Shown here piece by piece: positions 48,301 through 57,173 of a stretch of 64,000 bases of DNA. Position 1 is the first letter of the stretch. Every line of letters starts with the position of its first letter. The stretch is taken from positions 17,392,441 through 17,456,440 of the forward strand of contig NC_134838.1 of NCBI RefSeq assembly GCF_965363235.1, in the 5' to 3' direction. A program made the position numbers and the translations under genes. The stretch is from Mytilus galloprovincialis. Its lineage: Eukaryota; Mollusca; Bivalvia; Mytilida; Mytilidae. The notes under the pieces are model-generated. The model worked only from the letters and a program-made list of their open reading frames with translations, was not told the DNA's origin and did no database searches.

Positions 48301-51184
48301 CTCAGTGAATTTGGGGAATAAAGAATAGTTTTTAATGTCATTCATTTATGTTCTGTCTTTTTCCAAGTCTGGTAAACAAAGTTTTTTCTCAAATATTTTG
48401 TTCGTGATTCAATAATTTAAAGTATTCAAAGTAGTCGTCATCCAGCCATAGAGTACTTATATTAATATCTGGACTTTAACATATTAATTGATAGTAACTT
48501 CACTTCATGTCTGCATACATTGATTATGTTTATGTAGTAAAAAACCTTCAGGAAATACTAACCAACTTGTTTGTTGTCAAATTGAATTAATCTTGTCATT
48601 GATTCATTTGAATGAGAAAACTTCAGTTTGAAAATCGTGACACCGACATCACCAGCGAAGTTCAATTTCTGCAAACATCTGTCGCTGGGTGATACTTCGG
48701 TATAAGAGTAGGCGGGGAAGGAGATATAACTGTAATAAAAGAAGAAAAAAGTGTCATTATTTATTGGTATAAGTGCTGTTTATAGACGAGAGAAAATATA
48801 TCAAACCTATGTTCCTCCATATCTTGCAGAATATATACTTGATAGATGAAAACTGATCGAGTCTATGCACAAAGGAGTCTGACGAGTTTTTAAAAACCTT
48901 TATCAAATTCATTGATACATATATTGTGTTTGGAATTTGGCTGTGTATCAATGAGTATAGGGTCATAGTTAAATTCAATTGACCACTACACTCACTCACT
49001 AATATAGGGATGTAAAAGAGCACTGGTATACAGGATAGAAAAATCACAAAACAAAACATTTTTTTTTTCTCGATATTACATCTAGGTAGTTTCTAAACCG
49101 TTACGGTAGTAAAGTCAAAGTAGGCTAACCTGAACAAGTTTCATATAGGGTATGTGACACATTATTCTACAAGTATCTGTGATACATCAAATACGGTGTA
49201 TGATACATTATTTACACTAGCAATGATAAATATGGAAACTCTTAGAAGAAAAACCTCAACTGTAAATAGTAATAGTCTCAAAATAAAAACTACTATTTTT
49301 CATGCAGTACTGCGTAGTAACAACGGTCGTATTGTTTCATTCGTCGAAATTGATCATACTAAGATAAGTTGGATGATTTTGACACCACTTTATTTCAATT
49401 ACCCCTAGTTGATTCGATGGACACAATTTTATTTTGCTATACAGGTGGAAATACGGAAATAAGTGATGACAAAATTTATTCTGATTCAATCTAATAAAAA
49501 CTTAGTTTTCTCTTTCTACCATTATATTTGATTGCTCTAACACATACTTCTAACGTTCATAATTGAATAATAAAAACCTAGATGTATATTGTGTAAACAA
49601 ATAAATTCCAATGATTTAATTAAATATTTGCGTATATGACTCTTTAACTACTACACTCCCGAACATCCATGGTTTTTAAACATTCGGCTATAGCGCGTTC
49701 CTTAGAAAGTGAATCCAGAAAAGCGCTTCGAACGCATGAAATTTATTAATCTTATTTTTCTTCATTTTTTACAGAACATATTCAATACCGCTGCTAGTGG
49801 ACCATCGGTCGCAGAGTGTATCTTCAACTCAGTATTCAGTAGTTCAACACACATGATTGATAAAAAGTTAAAACAACAAGTTACTAATTCCAGTTAAAAG
49901 CCAAGCATGTACAAGAACCGAAATAGTCGTAGAGCTATATTTCCAAATACGGCCTTACAAAATAGCCAAATCCATCTGTCAACAAACATTTCCATCACTT
50001 TAAAAACTATAAAGAAACTCAGGTGTGATGCAACTCAATCAGATGACGTTGAACTCAGATGAATTTGGCTATTATTTGTATGTCCTTTTGGGTCATATAA
50101 CTATTCCACTGTTTCGATCCTTGGCTTTTAAATATTCGGCTTTGCGCGTTCACAGTTCAGGTAAATTCATAAAAGCACCTCTGACTCATCAGATCTATAA
50201 ATGTTGTTTTTATTTTGTAAAACTTTGAGATGAGATGTAGTTTATACGATAAAACAAGTTTTATACTAACAGTGTTACATTCCATTCCTTTTAATTGGTT
50301 ATTAAAAATACTTACTTTATTTGGTAAGACAATGTTATGTTGTAACTTTCTCCGGGGTGTATTTCACGGTTGAATATTTTTTCTATGTCAAACCAGCATG
50401 ACATTTTATTCCAATTAAAAACAAAGCAAGACCAGGAAACTGAAGACAGCGGATATTCTAAAAAATGAAAAAATAACTGTTGGGAGTTTAAATTACTCAA
50501 GCGAAACACCGAAACTAAAACTTACAAAGTTTTATAGCTTACAGTCAAAATGCTTTTGATAGGACGAACAAAATGTATGAGGTTCAAGTATTTCTTTTAA
50601 AACAAATACAAATATATTATCCTAGGACCATTTGCATTGGAAATACTTTTCTATTACCATTGACCATTGACGACTGATACTATAACTTAATATTAAACTA
50701 CATAAATATGCAAAAAAACACACAAATTAGTGGCTGATGCTCTTCAAACATGAAGGAATTCGTTATCATATATTAAGGCTAGGAATACAAGTTATAAGCA
50801 GTATTATTTAAATTTCATTGTAAGGAGAGAGACAACAAAATATATTTGATAGTCTGTTAGTCTCAGTCAATTGGTTGACTTTGTATATTATACCTAGATA
50901 TTATTGTTCGCGTTAATATATTGAACTGTAAAGAGTCTTCCACTTAATATGCATTAGGCGTATACAGACTGCAGACATCTTTTGATTCACTCCCAAATTA
51001 TATTTCTTAAATGTTCAAAAACAAAACAAATGTCACAATAAATATGAAATAAATTGATTTATTACTATAACTTACTAGTATTTTTGTATTTACATCCCTT
51101 GGGTATACTAAATTCATGATATCCGCTGACTAAAGTCCAAAGATAGACAAAGGGCAGTAGTTCCACTAACTTGGTTGATAGCAT
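30354..51184 (-). CDS. Class I cytokine receptor (gp130/Domeless-like), 14 exons, 797 residues
   Basis: Single-pass receptor expected to bind a helical cytokine and signal through JAK/STAT. Exons in order: 51184-51076, 50457-50316, 48729-48563, 47236-47085, 44167-44020, 42702-42626, 42222-41994, 38886-38729, 37984-37795, 36854-36702, 33855-33691, 33143-33053, 32114-32054, 30905-30354. All introns are GT-AG and the frame closes at 2394 nt. Residues 1-21 are a signal peptide. Residues 37-139 form the first cytokine-binding domain (SCFVFNWNKMSCWFD). Residues 140-239 end in GFWSD and 458-563 in GPWSEP, WSxWS-like relics. Two more fibronectin-III-like domains lie between (240-341, 342-457). The membrane helix is about 568-590. 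The tail (591-797) is acidic and Ser/Asp-rich. Each ectodomain unit is split over two exons, as in vertebrate class I receptors. Orthology to Domeless is inference. Confidence 0.85.
30996..31147. repeat. 26-bp tandem repeat with GATATC cores in receptor intron 13
   Basis: Two near-perfect units of AAGATATCTCCTATAATTAC plus CTTTAC are followed by three or four increasingly diverged ones (AAGATATATCCCGC..., AAGATATCTCATATAG...). Similar ATAAGATATCT words reappear at 31620-31760 beyond the inserted family B/C repeat. Confidence 0.75.
31144..31560 (+). repeat. Dispersed repeat families B and C, joined copy
   Basis: Family B text (AATGTGCCAAAGAGACAACA through ATATACTAGTTCAGTGATAA) passes into a shortened family C copy (CCAGAGGCTCCTGACTTGGG, CGCAACCCTCCCCC). 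The same B-to-C order at 25017-25700 suggests B and C are parts of one longer element. It lies in receptor intron 13. Confidence 0.8.
31778..31930 (+). repeat. Dispersed repeat family E fragment
   Basis: GACATGTGGAGCAGGATCGC followed by TTTACCCACC and TTTGTTCTTGTACCATGG matches the start of family E. The remainder has diverged. It lies in receptor intron 13. Confidence 0.55.
33856..36701. other. Receptor intron 10, no recognised element
   Basis: A 2.8 kb intron. Open frames of up to 82 codons lack family resemblance. A T-rich stretch with a run of about 15 T lies near 35271-35285. I could assign nothing further. Confidence 0.4.
38940..39125 (+). repeat. Dispersed repeat family D copy
   Basis: GCAATTGTCATACAAATGGG, TTGTACTAAGTCAGGA and TCCATTAATTTGATGTGTTT keep family D order. 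It lies in receptor intron 7. Confidence 0.7.
39218..39572 (-). repeat. Dispersed repeat family C, inverted copy
   Basis: In reverse orientation to 25201-25700 it gives ATACCACTGTCCCAGGTTAG, AAGTCAGGAGCCTGTAATTC, ATCGGGGCCTTTTATAGCTG and CATACCACATCTTC. It is one of five repeats packed into receptor intron 7. Confidence 0.85.
39706..40070 (+). repeat. Dispersed repeat family A, long copy
   Basis: Runs from TTATCAAAAGTACCAGGATT through CGCGTTTCGTCTACATAAGA, CAAAGTTGAAGAGCATTGAG and CTCGGGGACGAAACGTCCAC to CGACCCAGTGGTGTAAATC. From 39819 a frame stays open across the repeat and encodes NTEVLTTGVVIPSGTKRPPA. A matching peptide is open in the copy at 51380. Confidence 0.9.
40214..40376 (+). repeat. 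Dispersed repeat family B copy
   Basis: AATGTGCCAAAGAGACAACA to ATATACTAGTTCAGTGATGA, followed by an (AT) microsatellite as at 25180. Most bases match the copy at 31144. Confidence 0.85.
41000..41215 (+). repeat. Dispersed repeat family E, diverged copy
   Basis: TGTGCAACACGAAGGGATGT, TGGGATTCGGTTTTCTCAGT and GAGGTTGAATATCC follow family E order with many changes. The 106-codon frame at 40886-41206 overlies it and is not a gene. Confidence 0.55.
41543..41900 (+). repeat. Dispersed repeat family A, long copy
   Basis: Near full-length copy starting GATATCAAAGGTGCCAGGAT and ending ACCCAGTGGTGTAAAAATG. The usual GACGCGCGTTTC is rearranged to CGTCTGGCGCGTTTC. An A run near 41680 and other indels break the frame that stays open in the copies at 39706 and 51380. 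Confidence 0.88.
43679..43860. mobile_element. Short interspersed element opening CTGTGGATTCATT
   Basis: Contains ATTTTCGTGGG, TTTGATTTCGTGGTTTTAC and GTAATTCGTTGAAAATT, paralleling 8977-9146. It lies in receptor intron 5 between the ATTCCACAG-like exon 6 and exon 5. Confidence 0.6.
44440..44665 (-). repeat. Dispersed repeat family E, inverted copy
   Basis: On the plus strand GGACGAAAGATACCAGAGGG, CTGACAACGCCATGGCTAAA and GGTAAGCAGATCCTGCTCCT appear. Reversed, this is family E (AGGAGCAGGATCTGCTTACC to CCCTCTGGTATCTTTCGTCC). It lies in receptor intron 4 and is probably among the better preserved copies of the family here. Confidence 0.8.
45010..45110 (-). pseudogene. Exon-like fragment in receptor intron 4, copy 1
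   Basis: After an acceptor-like GTTTCACAG the minus strand reads GVNGSLLNNKPYNLTAQLRT and AIIGTS, then a possible donor A|GTAAAT. A related fragment lies about 760 bp away at 45775-45880. The peptide style (NG-LL-N-PYNLT) resembles the end of a fibronectin-III domain as in receptor tyrosine phosphatases. The entry phase does not match the phase 0 intron of the receptor gene, so it is not an alternative exon of it. It may be a captured, dead exon. Confidence 0.4.
45775..45880 (-). pseudogene. Exon-like fragment in receptor intron 4, copy 2
   Basis: On the minus strand, after CTACTTCAG, YVDVGSLLGNRPYNLTSAYS is readable and then diverges. It shares GSLL-N-PYNLT with copy 1, and the flanking AAACAACAGA-free DNA is also weakly alike. 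This suggests a tandem duplication of a captured exon. Confidence 0.35.
47268..47470 (+). repeat. Dispersed repeat family D copy
   Basis: TCACACATCGTTGTCAATAT, GTGAATGTCATACAAATGAA and GTCCATTCGTTTGATATGTT keep family order. It begins about 30 bp upstream of receptor exon 4 (minus strand), so the insertion sits close to the splice acceptor. Confidence 0.75.
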
Positions 51185-51379
51185 GGCTTCTTTACAATTT
51201 CTTTGAAGTCATTCTGCATGCAAGTGTAGAATAACTACAGACTGAAAATAATGTATAACAGTGACATCCAAAGTCTATACCCACAAGGCAAATAAAATTA
51301 ATATTCTAAAGATTCAGAATAAAAATAAAAATTCCCGATTGAACAATATGATTCTATCTCCAGGTCTAAAACGTATCAA

Positions 51380-51733
51380 ATAGTTATCAAAGGTACCAGG
51401 CTTATTATCTAATACGCCAGACGCGCGTTTCGTCTGCATAAGACTAATCAGTGACTCAGATCAAAACCGTTATAAAGCCAAATAAGTACAAAATTTAAGA
51501 GCATTGAGGACCCAAATTCCAAAACGTTTTGACAAATGCGGCTAAGGTAATATATGCCTTGGAAACTAAAATCCTCAGCATTTTGAAAACTTCATATTTT
51601 TGTAAAGAGGAACTTTATATAAATGACTATATAATGGATATTCTTGTGAACATCGAAGTGCTGACTACTGGGCTGGTGATACCCTCGGGAACGAAACGTC
51701 CACCCGCAGTAGCATCGTCCCAGTGGTGTAAAT
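51380..51733 (+). repeat. Dispersed repeat family A, long copy upstream of the receptor
   Basis: TAGTTATCAAAGGTACCAGG to CCCAGTGGTGTAAATAG. A 68-codon frame at 51529-51735 encodes NIEVLTTGLVIPSGTKRPPA, nearly the same peptide as the copy at 39706. It lies about 200 bp upstream of the receptor start codon, so it is close to the promoter region. Confidence 0.9.
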
Positions 51734-51895
51734 AGTTATCAAAAGTACCAGGCTTATCATTTAATACGCCAGATGCACGTTTCGTTTACATAAGACTCAT
51801 CAGTAACGCTCCGATAAAAAAAGTTATAAAGCCTAACAAGTACAAAGCCCAAGAGCATTGAGGACCAAAAATTCAAAAAAGTTGTAGATTGACAG
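51732..51895 (+). repeat. Dispersed repeat family A, second tandem copy (truncated)
   Basis: Starts TAGTTATCAAAAGTACCAGG exactly where the preceding copy ends, giving a head-to-tail pair. It stops after AAGAGCATTGAGGACC and CAAAAAAGTTGTAG. Confidence 0.88.
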
Positions 51896-52169
51896 AGAAC
51901 TTATTGATCCAAAATTACTGCAAACGAAAAATAACGCATGATCATAAAGGCCTTTGTACGAAATTCTACAGAATGCTATTGCTTACATAGAAGCTATAAA
52001 ACCAAGAAATTCAAATAGTGAAGGTCAAATCATGCCTTCGAAAACGGACGCCATCACAATTTATTTGGTCGTTATGACTTCAGTTTCATAAATGGCGATG
52101 GAAGTGTTTCAATTGTTGTAGCTACAATCCCGTCGTCATTTCCTCGGTTGTGACCTACCGAATTGCACT

Positions 52170-52385
52170 TAGCTACATGAGCAACAAGAAGGGTGACAAA
52201 TGTTGAGCAGGCTCCGCTTGTTCACCCAGAGCACCTGAGATCATTCTCTGATGGATTATTTTAATATCAACTTCTGTGTGTCTTTTGATGGAATTTCGGG
52301 GGGGGGGGGGGGGTGCCATTGTATTGCCAGATCGTTAACGACTTATGTGTTTGAATGTCCCTTTGGTACCTTTCGCCTATCTTTT
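52170..52385 (+). repeat. Dispersed repeat family E copy with G tract
   Basis: AACAAGAAGGGTGACAAATG, TTGAGCAGGCTCCGCTTGTT, a G run of about 16 (52297-52313), then TGTTTGAATGTCCCTTTGGT and CCTTTCGCC. The 93-codon frame at 52251 crosses the G tract and is repeat sequence. Confidence 0.75.
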
Positions 52386-54014
52386 AAAACCGCAATTCAG
52401 TATATAAAACAGTGTCTAATAGATGTAAAAACAAAGAAACTGTATTATTGTTCGAAAACAGAATCAAACGTGTTATTTACAGACATCTTATCACACTCCT
52501 TGACTAACAATATTATTTGTCTAACTATATAATTCATTTTGTCGGAGGACTATTACAAAATTAAGACTCTCTTCACATTTGTTAGATATTGGCATCTGGT
52601 CTTTTTCTAAATATATCTATAAAGGGTATGTTGATTTTGTAGTATAGAAGATTTCAATTTCATTCGTTTTTTTTTGTGCTCAGTGTATTCAATACTTGCA
52701 GGAAAACTTGATAAAGAACAAGCGTATTTTAAGTGATACAGGAACCCACAGTTGATCAGTCTACAAAATGTAAAACTGGTGAAATATGAATTTCCTGACT
52801 TTTAAAATGATAGACAGTGTTCTACAAAACTAATTAGAATTATTTTTCTACATGTTTGTTGCAAAGCTTACTATAATATCATGTAAACAGATGAGTTGTT
52901 AAGCTTAAGATAATAAAGTAGATGTAATATTCATAAATGATTACTACTGTCACATGATGTGTCTGTCTTAAACACAGAGTTATGTCTGCGTATACACATA
53001 ATAGAAAAACAAAACGTATAGGGTATCTATCCATGACACCAAATCTGTACATGCATACAAGCCTATGTCCTTTTTTGTGTATATCTTATTAACCTTTCAA
53101 AAAACAAATTAACGCCTATTAAATAATCAATAAATTTATTCGAAATTTTGACTTACCATTCATAGTTGAACAAGTATTCCAAGAAAATGTTCTATTCATT
53201 ATTTAGCGTACACAAGTTATGCTATTTTCAAAGAAATGCACAAAAGGAAGTTTCTTACTATTAGTTTAAAACAGAACTAAACCCAAAAAATTGATTTCTT
53301 TCAAAATCAGTACAGGGTTGGCAGATTTTATCTAATAGAGTGTGTTATTGTCTATTTAATATTGCACGTGGACCGAAACAACGACCTGTATTGTTTTTAA
53401 TGATTGTTTACTTGTAAAGAAAAACATCTTTGCAATACAAGTATTTATTAAAACAATTATTTCTGAAGATCATAATGCAGTGTTCCTTCTCTCTGGTCGT
53501 TCACCTGTAAGTTTTGATAATCTCAAATTTCTTTACTGATTAGAGCGCAGCATTTGAGGTTGTGTATTATCATGTCCTTGAAAAGAAAGTCAGACTAAAA
53601 AACAGTGTGTGACAGCAGATCAGACGTTAACGACAATACAAATAACATTGTCACGATTGTTTATAAACATTTAAATCAGTTTTGGCATTTGATCCTTTCT
53701 GTATATATTACATATCCCCTCGCCTTGCAACACCTCTACGTTCACAAGATGCCTATCATACCTTATTCTTTAACTGGCAACTGCGATACCTTTTTAGTTG
53801 CAATGACAAAATTGACGGTGTATCCTGTATATCTAATCCCTCTGCGGCTCGGTGAATTTATATATGTAATGAATGTTATCAACACTATTTCCTCGATGCT
53901 GATATCATTTCCTATCATATTCTAAATTATTCCTATACCACAACAAGTGACACCAATTTCAACTATAAGAACGTGTGGCAATATTTCAATGCTGACTACC
54001 TCAACTCTACACCT
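52386..54014. other. Intergenic, no gene recognised
   Basis: AT-rich. The 106-codon frame at 53605-53925 is hydrophobic but matches no family I know and has no splice or start context to support it. Confidence 0.4.
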
Positions 54015-54185
54015 CCTGATTGCTATAAAACCAGGTTAAATCCATCATTTTCTACACAAGGAAATGTTTGTACCAATTCGGGAATATAACAGTTGTTTTC
54101 CATTCGTTTGCTGTGCTTGAAATTTTGATTTTGCCATTTTACAAATAGTTTTTCTATTTTGAATTTTCCTTATATTTGTTTTTCT
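54015..54185 (+). repeat. Dispersed repeat family D copy
   Basis: TGCTATAAAACCAGGTTAAA, TACACAAGGAAATGTTTGTA and TTTTCCATTCGTTTGCTGTG. It is a truncated 5' portion compared with the copy at 3630. Confidence 0.7.
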
Positions 54186-54715
54186 TTTAAACTTTTTTAC
54201 ATACGGATTAAGTCAGACCACGTGCTCTTTTCTGTCTTTTAAGGCTGTAAGATTACTGATGAAAATTAGAGTTAAAACTTAATGTGTCTATAAACTCATG
54301 CTACCTTTTTCTTCAAATATCCATATATTTCTTAACACCTTCCGACGCCTCAGTTTCACTGATTTTGCTATTATATTCGTAGACAAATTTCCCAAAGTAT
54401 TCCTCGATTTAAACAGTTGGATTTAAGAAAATTAGTTCAAATGTGTTTAATATAAAGGTATGACCAATGTAGACATTAAATAATGTTTTATGAAGAGGTG
54501 AAAAGTAAAATCACAAAAGTACTGAACTCCGAGGAAAATTCAAAACTTTAAGTCCCTAATTAAAGGCCAAAAAGTAACATCATCCCTTTTTAACTTTGAT
54601 CTCCGATATATTGATGTCCTCTTACTAAAAGGTTCATAGTTTGGTGAATAGTGAATACTTTTAACGAATCTATTCAATATAACTGGATATAAAGGAGACG
54701 TTAGGGCAACAGTAA

Positions 54716-54882
54716 TACACCTTATCGCTATTCCCAGCTGACCCGAGAATCTGTCTTGCTTGAATTATTCACGTCATACAATAATCACTTTGTGGCGTCA
54801 GATATTTCGTATTATGACGTCAAGATTTTTATTGGAACCTATGTGATGTCCAGTAATTGTGAACAAATAGCGATAAGGTGTA
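54716..54882. mobile_element. MITE, 167 bp, 17-bp inverted ends, TA target
   Basis: TACACCTTATCGCTATT at the left is mirrored by AATAGCGATAAGGTGTA at the right, a perfect 17 bp inverted pair whose outer TA may be the target duplication. The interior is non-coding and contains GACGTCA-type palindromes (GGCGTCAGATATTTCG; TATGACGTCAAG). Confidence 0.85.
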
Positions 54883-55299
54883 TATATACCTCTGTTCAAA
54901 AGTCATAAATCAATTGAGGGAAAACAGATGCTAAAATTGATGGAAACAAATCAGGTATCTAAGAGGAAAACAAAGCAACAACATGAACACAGAAGTGCAA
55001 AAAAAAAAAAATCAAACGCCACCAAGCATAGAAACGAACTATTTGATAACAACTGCCATATTCTTGACTTGTTACAGGACATTTTAAGAACAAAGCCTCG
55101 TTTTATAGCTATGTAAAAAAACAACACCGATAAAATGATAATACTACGTAACAGAAATCCAGCACAAACTCACACAAGAACAATCATCACAGAGAAACGC
55201 ACAAAACAAATAATATAATATATAGTCGACACAACATGCAAACGGCAGAACAACAATGAGCATGTCCATCACCGACAGACAGCACAGGACATCACAAAT

Positions 55300-55565
55300 A
55301 GAATCATATGCAAAACAGTGTGGCTGTGGCCATTGATTGACGACCTTAAATTATCCAATTGACTGGGACAGATTAGGTGAACATGTGTTTGTAACGACAA
55401 CTGCTCACTATTAGGCGAGTGACATTTTCAGAAAAGACGTCTAGTTAACGACTTTAATGCACCCACCTAACACACGGCTGAATTTTTTACAAGTGATAGA
55501 TGAATATCTGAACTTCATTTTTTGCCCGGTCGTAAAAAAATCGTACGGTGCAATTTTTGTAAAAA
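55300..55565 (+). repeat. Left terminal inverted repeat of the 6.9 kb transposon
   Basis: About 265 bp complementary, with roughly 85% identity by eye in the outer 110 bp, to 61735-61873 plus 62096-62206. The landmarks pair in order: AACAGTGTGGCTGTGGCCAT, CAACTGCTCACTA, GGCGAGTGACATT, CTAACACACGGCT and GCCCGGTCGTAAAA. Confidence 0.85.
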
Positions 55566-56231
55566 TTGAATTAAAGTCGAGAAATCTTTTCAAAATTAAA
55601 GTTTACCACCTGTATTTCAACGTAAATTAATTGCTTTAAGCTTCTCTTTTTTATAAAGGAAATGCATTGATTTTTAGCGCATTGCATATTTAAGTATTAT
55701 CAAATAGTTTTTAAAAAATAATATTGTGTTTTTTTGCATAAAAAAAATCATTTTTGTAACAATTTTGTCATTATTTCAAAAACCGACCACTTCTTTTCTA
55801 TTTCTTTCAGTCGTTTTTTCTTATTTGATCTTATTTTAAAGTTGAATCATATCTAATAATTATTCCAAGTTCATAACTAATTTGATACATATTGTTTTAA
55901 CTGTATTTTTCTGTATTTTTTGCATTTTTACGCACTCATCAATATTCAACCGCAATTACGGAATAATCATTTTGTCCGTTTTCATTTCTTTACCTGTATA
56001 TTATAATCATTTATTCGTGAAGAAGGAGCATGTCAATTTGACAAAACTCACAAGACCAATTGAAATATAAATTTCTTAAATTGATTGAATAAAGGATGTA
56101 TACTTAATGAATTTATTACATTAAAAAGATAGTGTTTTATAGAGGTATTTGATAACTATTAGTTTGAAAGTTATTGTGACACAGTAATAGAAAAATAATT
56201 AACGGGAACAACTCTAGTATTTTTCCGGACA

Positions 56232-57173
56232 ATGTCAAACTTGACGTGTAGTCCTGTTAAACTAACCCCTCCTGCTGCTAAAAAAGGCAGACTGTCCATT
56301 GACTGGCAACGATGTATCGTTTGTCAAGTATTTACGACAGAGCGGCTATGTTTTCCAGCTGCGAAGGGAAAAACAACTTTTCTTTCTGCCGTAAATAAAC
56401 GGAAGGACACCGTTTATAGGAGACTTGTTGATGAATACAAAACGGTCGAGGAAGCACCACTTGATAGAATAAAATATCATAAAAGCTGTTATAAAGCTTT
56501 TACAAGTAAACAAAACTTGACCACATTTGCAGACAATAATTTAACAGGACAATCTACATCTTCCTGTACAAAAATACCCTTGTTCAAAGATGATACTCAG
56601 TCTACCATATTGACACGATCTAGATTGCCTGAGATAGATTGGATGGTTTGCATATTTTGTAAATACAAATCGTTTAGGCAAGATAAAAAATTACGCAAGA
56701 TATCATCGGCCGAAAGAATCCAATGCATTATGCGTACTGCAAAAAATATATCCGACAGTGAAATGGTTTTGAAAATAAGATCAGAGATGTTTGCTCTAAA
56801 TGCTTTATACCACTCAGCTTGCATCACAAAATATTTGTTGAGAAATCCGGTTAAATTTGAAATTGAAGAACCTTTAAAGTCAGAGCATGAAAGTGCCTTT
56901 GCTGAATTTGTTTCAACAATCCAGGAAGATTTGCTTGTGTATAAGAAGGTATTCTACATGAACGGTTTACTAGAACTATTTACTCCCTTTCTTCCCCAAA
57001 ATTTGCGGGAAAGTTACACAACGTATAGGCTTCAACAAAAATTGGAAAAACACTTTGGAAATACTATTGTCATACAGTGTCAACAAGGACAAGGCATTCC
57101 AATATTGTTTACAGTAGCTCAATTTCTCTGTCTGAAGCCATCAGTACAGCTAACCGTCTTAAAGCCGATATGA
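56232..57173 (+). CDS. Transposon protein, N-terminal frame: two zinc-binding modules
   Basis: A 313-codon frame starting ATG in the context GGACAATGTC. Residues about 20-90 form one zinc-binding module: RCIVCQ (C-x2-C) and then YHKSCYKAF (H-x3-C). Residues about 135-200 form a second with the same plan: DWMVCIFCKY and LYHSACITKYL. Each is introduced by a similar phrase (SIDWQRC, EIDWMVC), so they look like an internal duplication. The rest (about 200-285) is helical and charged. The last 25 residues are probably not genuine, because the neighbouring frame takes over before the stop. The TGA at 57171-57173 overlaps the first ATG of the next frame (ATGA). The likely role is DNA binding at transposon ends. 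Confidence 0.8.
   Translation: MSNLTCSPVKLTPPAAKKGRLSIDWQRCIVCQVFTTERLCFPAAKGKTTFLSAVNKRKDTVYRRLVDEYKTVEEAPLDRIKYHKSCYKAFTSKQNLTTFADNNLTGQSTSSCTKIPLFKDDTQSTILTRSRLPEIDWMVCIFCKYKSFRQDKKLRKISSAERIQCIMRTAKNISDSEMVLKIRSEMFALNALYHSACITKYLLRNPVKFEIEEPLKSEHESAFAEFVSTIQEDLLVYKKVFYMNGLLELFTPFLPQNLRESYTTYRLQQKLEKHFGNTIVIQCQQGQGIPILFTVAQFLCLKPSVQLTVLKPI

Noticed and set aside
53605..53925. 106-codon hydrophobic open frame as a membrane protein
   Set aside because: No family resemblance, no splice or start context, and composition typical of the AT-rich background.
55300..55565. Two separate nested transposons (inner ends GGCGAGTGAC, outer ends AGAATCATAT)
   Set aside because: In the left arm the two repeats are adjacent with no host DNA between them, and the right-arm gap is fully explained by a MITE. 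A single long inverted repeat is simpler.
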